64,000 nt of DNA, from positions 62,001-126,000 of the IMG/VR virus record IMGVR_UViG_3300042197_003184. One strand, written 5' to 3'. A model generated the notes under the pieces. That model was not told the DNA's origin. It did not search any database and saw nothing but the letters and a program-made list of their open reading frames with translations. This document shows, in pieces, positions 28,868 to 38,146 of this stretch (its first letter is position 1; each line of letters begins with the position of its first letter). A program made the position numbers and the translations under genes. The stretch comes from a virus.

Positions 28868-30736
28868 TTAAATTGCTCCAGTTTTTAAAATATCTGATAT
28901 GGCCATAATTTTATCTAACATTGCTATACCCAATACGTCAAATTTAATAATACCCAAAGCTTCCAGGTCTTGCATTTCCATCCCGGCTATAGGTTGTTTG
29001 TTTTTGGTATCGTAGACCATTGGACATAGATCGCTTAATTTATCATTACTAATAACTATGCCAGCGGCATGTTTAGACTGGTTGGACTTGGTGCCCTCCA
29101 ATCTTATTGCTTGCTCAAACCTTTTAGATAACGGTCCCGAAAGCTGGCCTTCACTATCAATATAACACCACTCCTTTAGTTTGTCAACGTTGTTTTCCAA
29201 CGCCCATCTGATAATGGAAGCTTCTCCGGTATCTTCTTTCATTTCCTGAAGTTCGTCAGCAATCTTGGCTTCGTCCGGTATGCATTTGGTAATACGATTC
29301 ATCTCTTCAAAGGATATATTTCCGTAAACCCTTAAAACCTCTTTTAATGCTCCTCTCCCTTTCATAGTATTAAAAGTGATCATCTGAGATACTTTATCTG
29401 ATCCGTATTTATTTTTTATATACTCTATGATTTCTTCTCTTTTGTTAATAGGAACATCTACGTCAATATCTGGCATAGAAATTCTATCTGTTGTGTTTCT
29501 ACCAGCATTATAAAATCTCTCAAAAATTAAGTTATATTTTATGGGATCTATAGATGTAATACCTACTAAATATGAGACCAAACACCCTGCTGCCGAACCT
29601 CTTCCTGGGCCCGGTAGCCAACCCTCTTTTCTGACTTTATCCAGAATATCACCAACTATTAAAAAGTAACTAGATAAACCCGCACCTTGTAAAACTTCTA
29701 GCTCATATTTTATTCTGTCGGTATAGGTGTTTTGTTGGTCTTTATCTATGATGTTGGATATTTTTTCTCTCCATCCTTTGCGACAAAGTTCTCTTAGATA
29801 TTCATCTGGATTTGTATTATTAGGACACGAAAATGGAGGTAGGACTGGTTTGCTTAATATGTCATATTCTTCGCATAAACTATCTACGTATATAGTATTT
29901 TCTATTTCTTCCGAAGTATGAAGTTCTTGTATTTCCTCAGGCGATAGAATATGGAAATTCTCTGATCTAAAAAAACATTCCATCGGTATTTTTTCATTAT
30001 TTAGCATCTTTTTGTTAATATCTACCAACGTGGTTTTTAGATTATTACAAAGTAATATACGTTGGTCTATTGCGTCTTCTTTCTCGCAATAGTGGGCATC
30101 TGGCGTACAGATAACCTTAGTGTTGGTATTTTTTCCCAGCCTGCGAATCATGTCTGTGACTTCTTGTTGTATTGGGGTGTGGACAACATCCATTAGCTGG
30201 GACTCTAAGAAGAAATTATCTTTGCCAAAAATCTCTTTCATTTTATCAACATAGCTAGTGCCTATGTTCATAGCGTCGTCTTTGTTTTGTAGCATAAGGT
30301 CCGTAATATGGGATCCCAAGTGCCCGGCTATGCCTATCATATTACCGTCTAGCAGGCCGGATAAGGTTTCGATATCGAGTCTAGGCTTATGGTAAAAGTT
30401 ACCAGCTTCGTTGGATGCTGATACTATGCGTATCAGGGTTTTCCATCCTTCATGGTTTTTGGCCAGTACGATAAAATGACTTAGATCGCTATTGTCGCTA
30501 TTTTTTATAGTACAATTCTGGTGCGAAACATAAATTTCGCAACCCAAAATAGGCTTGATACCGGCAGATTTCATTACTTGGTAAAACTGTACAGTGCCAG
30601 AGATAGTACCATGGTCTGTTAATGCACAAGACTTAACTCCTATTTTTTTGCACCTATCAGCAATTTGTTGCGGTTTACTAAGCCCATCCAATAAAGAATA
30701 ATGAGAATGTACATGCAAAGGAATATATGGTTTCAT
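28868..30736 (-). CDS. dnaE: DNA polymerase III alpha, N-terminal half (split DnaE)
   Basis: 622 residues. PHP domain at the start: HVHSH (residues 8-12), ALTDHG near 38, and CTPDAHY later. Polymerase palm: GPGRGSAAGCLVSYLVG, then MPDIDVDVP near 419 with two catalytic Asps, and KFDVLGI near 599 with the third. The protein stops about 20 residues after that motif, before the conserved CFQLES region found in the gene at 26380-28005. No intein sequence is visible at the break, which differs from the cyanobacterial DnaE split site (at FNKSHS). The two polypeptides must assemble non-covalently. Coupled to the nuclease upstream by ATGA. Confidence 0.92.
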   Translation of the reverse strand: MKPYIPLHVHSHYSLLDGLSKPQQIADRCKKIGVKSCALTDHGTISGTVQFYQVMKSAGIKPILGCEIYVSHQNCTIKNSDNSDLSHFIVLAKNHEGWKTLIRIVSASNEAGNFYHKPRLDIETLSGLLDGNMIGIAGHLGSHITDLMLQNKDDAMNIGTSYVDKMKEIFGKDNFFLESQLMDVVHTPIQQEVTDMIRRLGKNTNTKVICTPDAHYCEKEDAIDQRILLCNNLKTTLVDINKKMLNNEKIPMECFFRSENFHILSPEEIQELHTSEEIENTIYVDSLCEEYDILSKPVLPPFSCPNNTNPDEYLRELCRKGWREKISNIIDKDQQNTYTDRIKYELEVLQGAGLSSYFLIVGDILDKVRKEGWLPGPGRGSAAGCLVSYLVGITSIDPIKYNLIFERFYNAGRNTTDRISMPDIDVDVPINKREEIIEYIKNKYGSDKVSQMITFNTMKGRGALKEVLRVYGNISFEEMNRITKCIPDEAKIADELQEMKEDTGEASIIRWALENNVDKLKEWCYIDSEGQLSGPLSKRFEQAIRLEGTKSNQSKHAAGIVISNDKLSDLCPMVYDTKNKQPIAGMEMQDLEALGIIKFDVLGIAMLDKIMAISDILKTGAI

Positions 30737-31815
30737 TCTGTGCTTCCTGGGGCTTTATATTTTCCAAATGAGTGAGACGGATTCTTATATTGTTGTACCA
30801 CAAAATCCATGCCGTGCAAGTCCATATCGTGTTTGACTTGTTCGCATTTGGTCATAGAGGAACCCATATTGCATATTTGTTTTTCTCTATATTCGATTTG
30901 TGGAGAAATGTGAGAGTTTTCAAATGTGGTCTTTCCAAAATGACACAATTTGGTACACATCCAGCTTTTGTTGAGTCTGGGTTTTCTGGTGTTTTTTACT
31001 ATTTCAAATTTTTGTCTTAACATTTCCTCCGTAGCCTTAAGGTCAGATTTGTCAAAACATATAGAAAAAGGACCGCCATCATTAATAAAATATATTGAGA
31101 ATATAATATGGTTTATATGAGGGTATAAATGATTTATGGCATAGTGATATATTCTTAACTGAGGGTCTTTCTCTAGTTTCTCTTGGGTTTTTTCTTGACC
31201 CGTTGCCCAATCAAGCCTTCTTCCTGTTTTCCAGTCTATTATCTCTATCGTGTCTTCGTTGACTAATGTAATTAAGTCTATAGTACCTTTAATAGCCAGA
31301 TTACCTTCTAGTTTGCCTTCATTGGTATCATAAGAATACGCAGACCAAGGTTTTTTGATTTCTATATCAAAATGTTGTTCAGGACATAGTATAAGTCTGT
31401 TTCTTGGATCGAACATACCCCCATTAAAATTGATAGCCTTATAAACCCAACTATGACAATCTTTGTAATCTTTTAGTGACCACTTGTGATGTGTTGTGGC
31501 GTCTGTATAGTGTTTATATACTTTTTCTATTAGGGTGTCCAAACTATACTTATCGCAATTGATGTTACCAACCACATCGTCGGTAACCTCATTTATATTG
31601 TCTTGCTGTGCTTTTTTTATTACCGCCAGAATCTCTAATACTTTATGTACAATGGTTCCTTTGTCTGCCTTTTGACCCGAAGGCCCACGATAGCCAAGAA
31701 CGTACTCAAGAAAATACTGTTGTTCGCACATGGAGTGCGTGTTATAAGAACTACTCCTAAAATATGTGACTATAATGATAAGGTCTCCTGTAAAAACTTT
31801 TGAATATCCATGCAT
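30733..31815 (-). CDS. RecB/Cas4-like PD-(D/E)XK nuclease
   Basis: 360 residues as drawn. RecB-family signatures: SSSYNTHSMCEQQYFLEYVL, KGTIVHKVLE (His motif), AIKGTIDLITL and EIIDWKTGRR (D and ExK catalytic motif), then QLRIYHYAINHLYP. The early Cys plus CTKLCHFG and a later Cys suggest an Fe-S cluster as in Cas4/AddB. The first ATG (31815) lies 46 bases inside the preceding kinase gene. The next ATG would remove the conserved YFRSSS segment, so a non-AUG start near 31777 after AGGAG is also possible. Likely end-processing exonuclease in replication or recombination. Confidence 0.8.
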   Translation of the reverse strand: MHGYSKVFTGDLIIIVTYFRSSSYNTHSMCEQQYFLEYVLGYRGPSGQKADKGTIVHKVLEILAVIKKAQQDNINEVTDDVVGNINCDKYSLDTLIEKVYKHYTDATTHHKWSLKDYKDCHSWVYKAINFNGGMFDPRNRLILCPEQHFDIEIKKPWSAYSYDTNEGKLEGNLAIKGTIDLITLVNEDTIEIIDWKTGRRLDWATGQEKTQEKLEKDPQLRIYHYAINHLYPHINHIIFSIYFINDGGPFSICFDKSDLKATEEMLRQKFEIVKNTRKPRLNKSWMCTKLCHFGKTTFENSHISPQIEYREKQICNMGSSMTKCEQVKHDMDLHGMDFVVQQYKNPSHSFGKYKAPGSTE

Positions 31816-32513
31816 TGATCATATATTGTCATGTTTTCATTATTGATAATATAATCAAAATTAGTCCAATCATAATTGTAAGAGTCTAGTGCTGCTTCGG
31901 CTGTAGCAGACGAATTGAATGGGTTTCTTGTCAAACGTATAATTTTACCACCGTGGGTCTTAATACTATCTACTTCATTCGGAAACCTACAATCAACTAT
32001 CACAGCAATCTCTGCTTTATCTTGCTGTATTTTACGTAAAGTTGTGGATACCCATACATCGCCTTTTATTTTGCGAAACAGGTCCGTTCCAACAACCTCC
32101 ATAACTTCTCTGGCTGTCATAGGTCCTTGTTTGGATATATTTCCTGGTATGTTTTCCCAAAAGATATCTGTTATACTGTTTTTGTCGTCGTCCGAACCAT
32201 AACACTGATCATATGATAGTCCTAGCATATTCATGCATATGTCCTGTTTAAGAGGATCAGCAAAGCTATATACTTTGATATATGGATCAAGAAGATTATA
32301 CAGCTTATTTAGCATAAAATCATTATTTCTTACTGATATGTCTAGTATACCCGAATAATTTTTATCACCAAATAAATCCGACACTACTATGCGTCCACAG
32401 TGGTCAATGTCTATTTTCTCACAAATGCCGAGTTCGGCCAATTTGAGTGATACAATAAAATTACCTGTGGTTGTTTTTCCCGATTGTTTACGTCCAGAAA
32501 TACCAATTATCAC
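31770..32513 (-). CDS. Deoxynucleoside monophosphate kinase
   Basis: 247 residues. P-loop GISGRKQSGKTTTGNF at the start. The middle holds YSFADPLKQDICMNMLGL and MTAREVMEVVGTDLFRK, and later VIVDCRFPNEVDSIKTHGG, all typical of the T4 gp1-like dNMP kinase family. It phosphorylates dNMPs to dNDPs in the cytoplasm and works with the ribonucleotide reductase, dUTPase and dCMP deaminase in this window. The length matches the family. Confidence 0.85.
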   Translation of the reverse strand: MIIGISGRKQSGKTTTGNFIVSLKLAELGICEKIDIDHCGRIVVSDLFGDKNYSGILDISVRNNDFMLNKLYNLLDPYIKVYSFADPLKQDICMNMLGLSYDQCYGSDDDKNSITDIFWENIPGNISKQGPMTAREVMEVVGTDLFRKIKGDVWVSTTLRKIQQDKAEIAVIVDCRFPNEVDSIKTHGGKIIRLTRNPFNSSATAEAALDSYNYDWTNFDYIINNENMTIYDQCMDIQKFLQETLSL

Positions 32514-32520
32514 AAATACC

Positions 32521-33678
32521 TCATCTGATTAGAGAAATAATATTATTACGAATATAATCCACACTGAGTTCTCCAACATCATCAGCAGGAATTTCTATGT
32601 TTTTAACGTTGTATGTTTTGTGGCACTTTTGCCTGATTTGTTCTGTGGCTTTGTGACCAGCAGTATCGTTGTCCATCATAGTAATGATAGTCATGGCTCC
32701 TGATGCATCAAGTATCATTTTTTGTCTATCGCTCAACGAAGAACCGAATATCGCTACGCTGTTTTGTATACCTGCCTCTGCCAAGCGCCATACATTACCA
32801 GGGCTCTCTACAAGAATTACGACGCCAGTTTCCAAAATAGATTGCTTAGCGAACCATATGTTATATAGGTGGTTCTGAGACTGAAAATTAAAACTATGCT
32901 TCCATTTCGAGTAGAACCTTTGATTTTCCGCAGATGGGCACGATTCGGGCTCTGGATGATAGGCAGAGCACTTAGGACACTTATCAAATATGCTTCTGCC
33001 TGTGCATCCGACCATATATTGGTATTTATGATCATAAATAGGAACCACTATTCTATTGCTCATTTCTTTATTTGGTTTATCACATAGTCCCACGTCATAT
33101 CTGTCTAGTATTTCTTGCGAATACCCCCTATCGAGATAATATTGTGCTGGTATTTTGAGATTTTGTCTAATTTTGACTCTAGTGATTTTATTATTATCTT
33201 CTGGTGTTTTGGTCACAGACATATGTTTTATAGCACCAATAAAAGACTTCTTATTGCGTTCAGTATGAGATATACGAATCTTACTAAGATCCTTATTAAT
33301 AAAGCTTAGACAAAAAGCCAGAGCTTCCTGAAAAGAACACTGATTGTCTCCTGGCTTTGTCCATCCATACTTAACGTTGGATATAACACCCCTAATGAAG
33401 CCTATGATAGATCCTTTAAAATGCTTTTCACACCCGTGTGTTCGGCATTTCCAATTACCTCTATATACTTCTCCATCCGGATATATATTTAATGCTGATT
33501 GGTTATCTCCTCCATGTATAGGACATGGCATTATAATCATTTTACCATTGGAATTGTATTCCAAATTAAAATGATCCAAAATCGGCTCTATTTGATCACA
33601 AATGTCATCGCAAACAACTTTTAGTTTTGCTTGATCATTCGAAGAGTATTTCTTCTTCATCGCTAGTGTCTGTTTCAT
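32521..33678 (-). CDS. DnaG-type DNA primase
   Basis: 385 residues. The N-terminal zinc finger has CPIHGGDNQSALNIY with later WKCRTHGCEKHF (CHC2-like). An RNA polymerase-like basic domain follows (YLDRGYSQEILDRYDVGLCD). A second four-Cys knuckle, CPKCSAYHPEPESC, is inserted near residue 225. The TOPRIM domain has VILVESPGNVWRL and MMDNDTAGH. It makes primers for the phage replisome. Its start overlaps the helicase gene by 44 bases, so the pair is coupled. An ATG six codons in (33660) is an alternative start. Confidence 0.88.
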   Translation of the reverse strand: MKQTLAMKKKYSSNDQAKLKVVCDDICDQIEPILDHFNLEYNSNGKMIIMPCPIHGGDNQSALNIYPDGEVYRGNWKCRTHGCEKHFKGSIIGFIRGVISNVKYGWTKPGDNQCSFQEALAFCLSFINKDLSKIRISHTERNKKSFIGAIKHMSVTKTPEDNNKITRVKIRQNLKIPAQYYLDRGYSQEILDRYDVGLCDKPNKEMSNRIVVPIYDHKYQYMVGCTGRSIFDKCPKCSAYHPEPESCPSAENQRFYSKWKHSFNFQSQNHLYNIWFAKQSILETGVVILVESPGNVWRLAEAGIQNSVAIFGSSLSDRQKMILDASGAMTIITMMDNDTAGHKATEQIRQKCHKTYNVKNIEIPADDVGELSVDYIRNNIISLIR

Positions 33679-35101
33679 TGACTAAAAATCCACCTTTATC
33701 TTGTTTATTATTGTGCATTAGTTCCAGTCGTGTTTGACCTTCTGTAATTTTAGCACACCAACCCTTCATATGACAATTAATATAATCGTTATCGTCCAAA
33801 CCTCCGCCATGACGACTAATTAAGGGAACCAATTTACGATTACCATGATTAGGTCCGTCTTCAGCTATTTCCTCGTCCGATTTTCTTTTGAAAATAGAGA
33901 AGTTGCTACATAACCAAATAATCCTGTCCGAACCGCTTGCCGTATCAGTGCTTTCTTTGGTGATGCCGTCTCGATTTAATTGTATGAATGCCACTATTGG
34001 TACTTGATATCTAACGGCAAAATTATGTAGTGCAGTCATCATAAATCCAAGCACCTGATATTCTTTGAGATCCTGACTAATCCCAGCACTATCCATAAGT
34101 TTTAGGTAGTCATAAAATATCACGCATTCTTTTGCTGTTCCGTCGTCATTTAAGCCAACCTCTTTAAGAAGCCACCTTCTCATAATCGCTAATTGTTCCT
34201 CGAATGGTTTTCCGGCTATAGATTTATGATACCATCTGCTTTTCTTAAGCACCCCAGCGGCCTGCTCTATTTTAGCTTTCTTGTCTGGAGAATCTGCAAA
34301 TTTACCTGTTTCTATAGCATTAATTTCTGTTTCTGTCATCATGGCTAAAATTCTATGAATATGATCCTCTTTATTCATTTCTGTATCCATATTCAAAACA
34401 GGCAACCCTGCTGTATTAGCTATGTATTGACCCATATTGTCTGATAAAAGAGTTTTACCTGTTTTTGGTCTGGCAGCAATAACATTTACAGTACCCTTTC
34501 TTAAGCCTCCTCCGATTGACTGGTCGTATATAGGAAAACCTGTGGATATACCAACCTGATCAACTTTATTGTCAACTAATCGAACCAAATAATCATCTAT
34601 GTCTTTACCAAAACATACAGGATGATTGTCTGTATCATTTAGTAAAGAAGAGAAATTAAAAACGGTGTCTTCCGCTATTCCTAATATAGAGGCTATTGGT
34701 TCGCTACCGTTGATCTCTAATAGCTTGTCTTGTGCCTGCTCTAGCTGTTTGCGTAAAAGCCTAGTGATTTCTAGCTTTCTAATTTTAGCAGCAAATTTCC
34801 TAACATTTTCTATGTTAACAGGAAAATCTATTATGGCTTTCAGATGTTGAATTTCTTCTTTTTTGGATAAGATGTGTCCAAAATTTAATTCTTGTGCTAC
34901 AGAAAAAATCGAAGCTATATCTATGCTTGGTTTGTGTTCTTTTTCGCATATGGTTTTAAGACAAGTATATATGATACTATTGCTGTCGATAGTAAAAGTC
35001 GAGGGTTGTAGAATATCTGTCACATCCAGATATGCGTCTTCTCCAAACTTACATATACCAGCCAATACGGCTCTTTCAGCCGAAGGATCGCACAAAATCA
35101 T
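33635..35101 (-). CDS. DnaB-like replicative helicase
   Basis: 488 residues. The DnaB N-terminal helical domain (SAERAVLAGICKFGED) leads into a RecA-fold helicase core: STGFPIYDQSIGGGLRKG, Walker A ARPKTGKTLLSDN, LNMDTEMNKED, a Walker B-like VIFYDYLKLMD, and VPIVAFIQLNRD. Hexameric 5'-3' unwinding ahead of the polymerase is the expected role, with the adjacent primase as partner. AAGGA precedes the ATG. An acidic tail ends DEEEILFE. Confidence 0.9.
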   Translation of the reverse strand: MILCDPSAERAVLAGICKFGEDAYLDVTDILQPSTFTIDSNSIIYTCLKTICEKEHKPSIDIASIFSVAQELNFGHILSKKEEIQHLKAIIDFPVNIENVRKFAAKIRKLEITRLLRKQLEQAQDKLLEINGSEPIASILGIAEDTVFNFSSLLNDTDNHPVCFGKDIDDYLVRLVDNKVDQVGISTGFPIYDQSIGGGLRKGTVNVIAARPKTGKTLLSDNMGQYIANTAGLPVLNMDTEMNKEDHIHRILAMMTETEINAIETGKFADSPDKKAKIEQAAGVLKKSRWYHKSIAGKPFEEQLAIMRRWLLKEVGLNDDGTAKECVIFYDYLKLMDSAGISQDLKEYQVLGFMMTALHNFAVRYQVPIVAFIQLNRDGITKESTDTASGSDRIIWLCSNFSIFKRKSDEEIAEDGPNHGNRKLVPLISRHGGGLDDNDYINCHMKGWCAKITEGQTRLELMHNNKQDKGGFLVNETDTSDEEEILFE

Positions 35102-35114
35102 AACGGTTCCTTAT

Positions 35115-35498
35115 TTATCCAGCTTGTGTTGCACAATTATTGCACTTGTATCTTTCTGGTGCCTCAAATAACAGTGATGGGCTTATGGTTTCTTTTCTGC
35201 CACACACACGGCACGTTACATCAATCATATGAAAAGATCTGGATCGTGCAACGGGAGGAAACTTAGACAGTTTCTTATCCACTGAGATGTCGTCTTTATG
35301 CATATCTTTTTCCGACATTTGCAAAAACTTATTACTTGATTGTTCGCCAGCCTTTGTTTTTCTTCTGCCTCTAGTTTTTATAGGAGAAGACTGTTTTTCG
35401 CTGGTAATATTGCTATCGTCGCTAGGTAACATACTTTGTAACAAAGTTATGAGACTTTTTAGTTGGTCGGGATTTTTAGTTAAATCATTGAGATCCAT
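35115..35498 (-). CDS. Zinc-ribbon protein next to helicase
   Basis: 127 residues. The N-terminal part is a helix then a Lys/Arg-rich disordered linker (KTRGRRKTKAG). The last 45 residues form a four-Cys ribbon, CRVCG and CNNC, separated by about 23 residues. AAAGG precedes the ATG, and the start overlaps the preceding gene by 14 bases. It could be a DNA-binding replication accessory. Family not recognised. Confidence 0.6.
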   Translation of the reverse strand: MDLNDLTKNPDQLKSLITLLQSMLPSDDSNITSEKQSSPIKTRGRRKTKAGEQSSNKFLQMSEKDMHKDDISVDKKLSKFPPVARSRSFHMIDVTCRVCGRKETISPSLLFEAPERYKCNNCATQAG

Positions 35499-35970
35499 GT
35501 TTCACCTTTGTTTTTTGAATTGACAACATAATATCCGATAAGTGTTTTATACTATTAGCCAAATATTGAAGTCTATCGCTGCGTTGTTTGGCGTACTTTT
35601 TGATCTTATTTAAGGCAGTAGCTTTCTCATTATTATTGATGGCTTGACCAGCCTTTTCAACGTACCCATACCCTTTATAATTATTCAATTCATTGGCTAT
35701 GGTTTCTTTGATGGTTTCGTCAGCCCAATTCAAACGAGATATTTCTCGATTAATGGATCTTTGCACATGAAAAGCAAATTGTCCTAATCTGTAGGCTATT
35801 TCACCGCAAGTCTCCGGTGTAGTTTTCTCCAGTTCGTCCCTACTCATCTGAAAATAATTGTTAAGTTCTTCCTCAGGAAAAGCATCGGCTCTGTATGTTC
35901 CAAGACCGATACTTTTTTCGTATTCGTCTAGAACTTTATCCCACTCATTCACTTGTTCTTTAGTGTTCAT
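35485..35970 (-). CDS. Conserved hypothetical helical phage protein
   Basis: 161 residues from the ATG at 35970, which has AAGGA six bases upstream. An ATG at 36027 would run deep into the nuclease gene. The sequence is all-helical: EELNNYFQMSRDELEKTTPE, then GEIAYRLGQFAFHVQRSINR and a Lys-rich C-terminal coiled coil. I do not recognise a function. It lies between the nuclease that follows RecA and the zinc-ribbon gene beside the helicase, so a recombination or replication accessory role is plausible. Confidence 0.6.
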   Translation of the reverse strand: MNTKEQVNEWDKVLDEYEKSIGLGTYRADAFPEEELNNYFQMSRDELEKTTPETCGEIAYRLGQFAFHVQRSINREISRLNWADETIKETIANELNNYKGYGYVEKAGQAINNNEKATALNKIKKYAKQRSDRLQYLANSIKHLSDIMLSIQKTKVKHGSQ

Positions 35971-36367
35971 TTTTGATCCTTGATACCCACTGTTCCATTT
36001 GGTCGAACGGTAATTCGATATATTCAATACCGTTTAATTCACACCAATCTTTTTTGTCTTGATCTCTTTTCTTGTGTCTTATGAAGCCTAATGCTGTGTT
36101 ATGGAAAAACCTACTAAATTTGTAATGTTGTTCGCCATGAACTTCTACGCACCGTTTAATTAGTGGCAAATAAAAGTCTAAATATAAAGTTTCTGATCTT
36201 CTAACATTAACGGGTACTTCTTCTAATACTTGCAGTGTTGGAAAACACTCATGAATTAAATTTCTGGCCTGTAAATGTAGACTAGATTTATTTTGAATAG
36301 ATCCATGAGCAATATTACCAATTAGTTGCCAATTATAAGAATTACCATCTAAATCTTTTACTTGCAT
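35960..36367 (-). CDS. Small Vsr/PD-(D/E)XK-like endonuclease
   Basis: 135 residues. Core nuclease pattern: Glu in VLEEVPVN, Asp in LYLDFYLP, then CVEVHGEQHYKF, then KKRDQDKKDWCELNGIEYIEL. This E...D...ExxGxxH layout matches short Vsr-like phage nucleases and recalls the IEVDGPSH motif of the longer enzyme at 18487-19293. It overlaps the RecA-like gene by 10 bases. It may process recombination intermediates or be a selfish nuclease. Confidence 0.65.
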   Translation of the reverse strand: MQVKDLDGNSYNWQLIGNIAHGSIQNKSSLHLQARNLIHECFPTLQVLEEVPVNVRRSETLYLDFYLPLIKRCVEVHGEQHYKFSRFFHNTALGFIRHKKRDQDKKDWCELNGIEYIELPFDQMEQWVSRIKNEH

Positions 36368-37377
36368 TTGATTCCCATAGTATCCTTAACCTTTGTCCAT
36401 AAGTCTTCATAGACTTCGGGATGATCAACTAGATATTGTCTCGTTTTTTCAAGTCCCTGGAACTTGGGCTTGTCCTCAACAGACGACATAGTATACCATG
36501 CTCCGCCCTTTGACACAAGCCCCAAATCTACAGCCAGAGTCAATAATTCCATCTGCTTATCAATTCCCTGTCCGTATCTGATATAGCTGGTAATCTTGCC
36601 TCCGGGAGCACCCAAAGCAGAACAAACTACCTGCCAATGTACCTCTTGTCCAATCTGAGGACTATCAGTACTTAATGTCCATGGACTAAAATAATTAGCT
36701 TTAAGCTTTATGTCTGTCTGATATGCAATGGCCTGACCTGATTTCTCTTTCCATTCGCTATGACCCATACCAGGATTACCCATTTGGTGAGTGATTCCTA
36801 TCACAATATTTCTATTAACAGGGATAACATTAGCCACCTTCCTGCAAAACTTAGCTAATAACTTAGCACCATCAGCTCTTTGCATCTTGTTCATTTCACT
36901 AGTAATCTCAGCTTCTGTACAAAGAGCAGAATAAGAGTCTATAATCACCACAGACCCAGGAATCTCATTAATAATTCTTTCACCTATCTGTAGATATTCT
37001 TCTGCATGTAAAATCTTACCTTCTTGAGATCCTATAATATTGAATCTGTCTAGATCTAATCCTGGTATACCTTCTAGATCTCTCTTTTTCAATCTACCTT
37101 CGATATTTAGGTAGTACACTTCTCTACCATCCTTGAATGATCCGTGGGCGTACTCTTTCTTTTGAGCGGTGGCACAGAAGTCCAAAGATGTTGTAGTCTT
37201 GCCGCATTTGGGCTGTCCCGTAAAGATAACAAAACTTCCCTCTGGGATACCCCCATTTAAAACAACGTCCAGTGCGGGGCTGACCGGAATATTGATCAGC
37301 TTTTTATCGATAACAGAATTAGCTGTCAACATAATATTGTCGCCAAAATTTTTCTTTACGTCTTCTTTAAGTGCCAT
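36358..37377 (-). CDS. RecA/UvsX-like recombinase
   Basis: 339 residues. RecA-fold ATPase: SPALDVVLNGGIPEGSFVIF, Walker A GQPKCGKTTTSLDF, Walker B GSVVIIDSYSALC, and a VIGITHQMGNPGMG segment at the place of the L2/motif 4 region. The length and lack of the bacterial C-terminal tail suggest a phage UvsX-type enzyme. It should load on SSB-coated DNA for strand exchange and recombination-dependent replication. Confidence 0.88.
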   Translation of the reverse strand: MALKEDVKKNFGDNIMLTANSVIDKKLINIPVSPALDVVLNGGIPEGSFVIFTGQPKCGKTTTSLDFCATAQKKEYAHGSFKDGREVYYLNIEGRLKKRDLEGIPGLDLDRFNIIGSQEGKILHAEEYLQIGERIINEIPGSVVIIDSYSALCTEAEITSEMNKMQRADGAKLLAKFCRKVANVIPVNRNIVIGITHQMGNPGMGHSEWKEKSGQAIAYQTDIKLKANYFSPWTLSTDSPQIGQEVHWQVVCSALGAPGGKITSYIRYGQGIDKQMELLTLAVDLGLVSKGGAWYTMSSVEDKPKFQGLEKTRQYLVDHPEVYEDLWTKVKDTMGIKCK

Positions 37378-37792
37378 CGTCTAGGTCCTTTAATTTGGAA
37401 AGTATATTTTTTTTGTCGATACTATTGATTTTGTATGTTTTGTTTTCTTTTCTGTCAAGCTCCAGACTTAGTGTCTGGTTTTGGCTGTCTAGAATTTTCT
37501 GTTGTTGCTCTATAATAGGTAAGAGATGAGGAGCACGTAAGGAATAAATTTTTGATGCTTCCGGTGTGTTCAATGCCTTAACTATTGCCATTTCCGAATA
37601 TGTTTTTAGCAGCTTATTGGCGCTGCCGATTTGATTCCTATAATAAGCAGCCCATTTGGCACTGGCCCAAAACCTGTGATGCAAGTCTTGGCCTGTCATT
37701 TTAGCCTTCTTCTCGCATATGATCTCTGTGATGTATTGTGCCGCAGAAACTAGCTTACCATTCGAATATTTCGAAGGGTATTTATTGGCCAT
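37367..37792 (-). CDS. Conserved hypothetical phage protein
   Basis: 141 residues. Helical sequence (LVSAAQYITEIICEKKA, RFWASAKWAAYYRNQ, SANKLLKTYSEMAIVKALN) followed by a Lys-rich tail. It resembles a small phage protein type that I cannot tie to a function. Its end overlaps the RecA-like gene by 11 bases, so they are coupled; a recombination accessory role would be inference. Confidence 0.6.
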   Translation of the reverse strand: MANKYPSKYSNGKLVSAAQYITEIICEKKAKMTGQDLHHRFWASAKWAAYYRNQIGSANKLLKTYSEMAIVKALNTPEASKIYSLRAPHLLPIIEQQQKILDSQNQTLSLELDRKENKTYKINSIDKKNILSKLKDLDDGT

Positions 37793-37795
37793 GGA

Positions 37796-38146
37796 TCATC
37801 CGTTGGGTCTAAAAATATTTTTCTGGATATTAGGATTCGTTTGATATTGCTGTCGAGCGTGATCGTTTACTTCGGACGCTTCTTTTGTCATAATAGCCAC
37901 ACTGTTGGTTTTTTTAGCAGAAGTGTGTCTTATCATTAAATCTTTGGATGATTGTTTAGTGTTTTGACCAACGGGTTCTGCTTTGGTCGGTATGCTAGCA
38001 TTATTTGCTAAATTTACATTTTTTTCCAAGACACTATTGATTTGTTTATTTTCTAGACTTAATTCTGTTGATATATCATCAACGGACATGCCAGTGCTAT
38101 TTAACCATAAAATTGCATATTTTTGTGTTTTATTTAGTCTAGCCAT
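37796..38146 (-). CDS. Small protein with N-terminal HTH-like segment
   Basis: 116 residues. The first 40 residues (KTQKYAILWLNSTGMSVDDI then STELSLENKQINSVLEK) look like a helix-turn-helix of the kind that detects DNA by a second helix. The rest is polar and probably disordered. It is coupled to the upstream gene through a one-base TAATG overlap. Possibly a regulator; not recognised. Confidence 0.55.
   Translation of the reverse strand: MARLNKTQKYAILWLNSTGMSVDDISTELSLENKQINSVLEKNVNLANNASIPTKAEPVGQNTKQSSKDLMIRHTSAKKTNSVAIMTKEASEVNDHARQQYQTNPNIQKNIFRPNG

Noticed and set aside
26380-30736. Split intein joining the two polymerase halves
   Set aside because: The N-half ends and the C-half begins without intein signature residues, and the break is not at the known cyanobacterial site.
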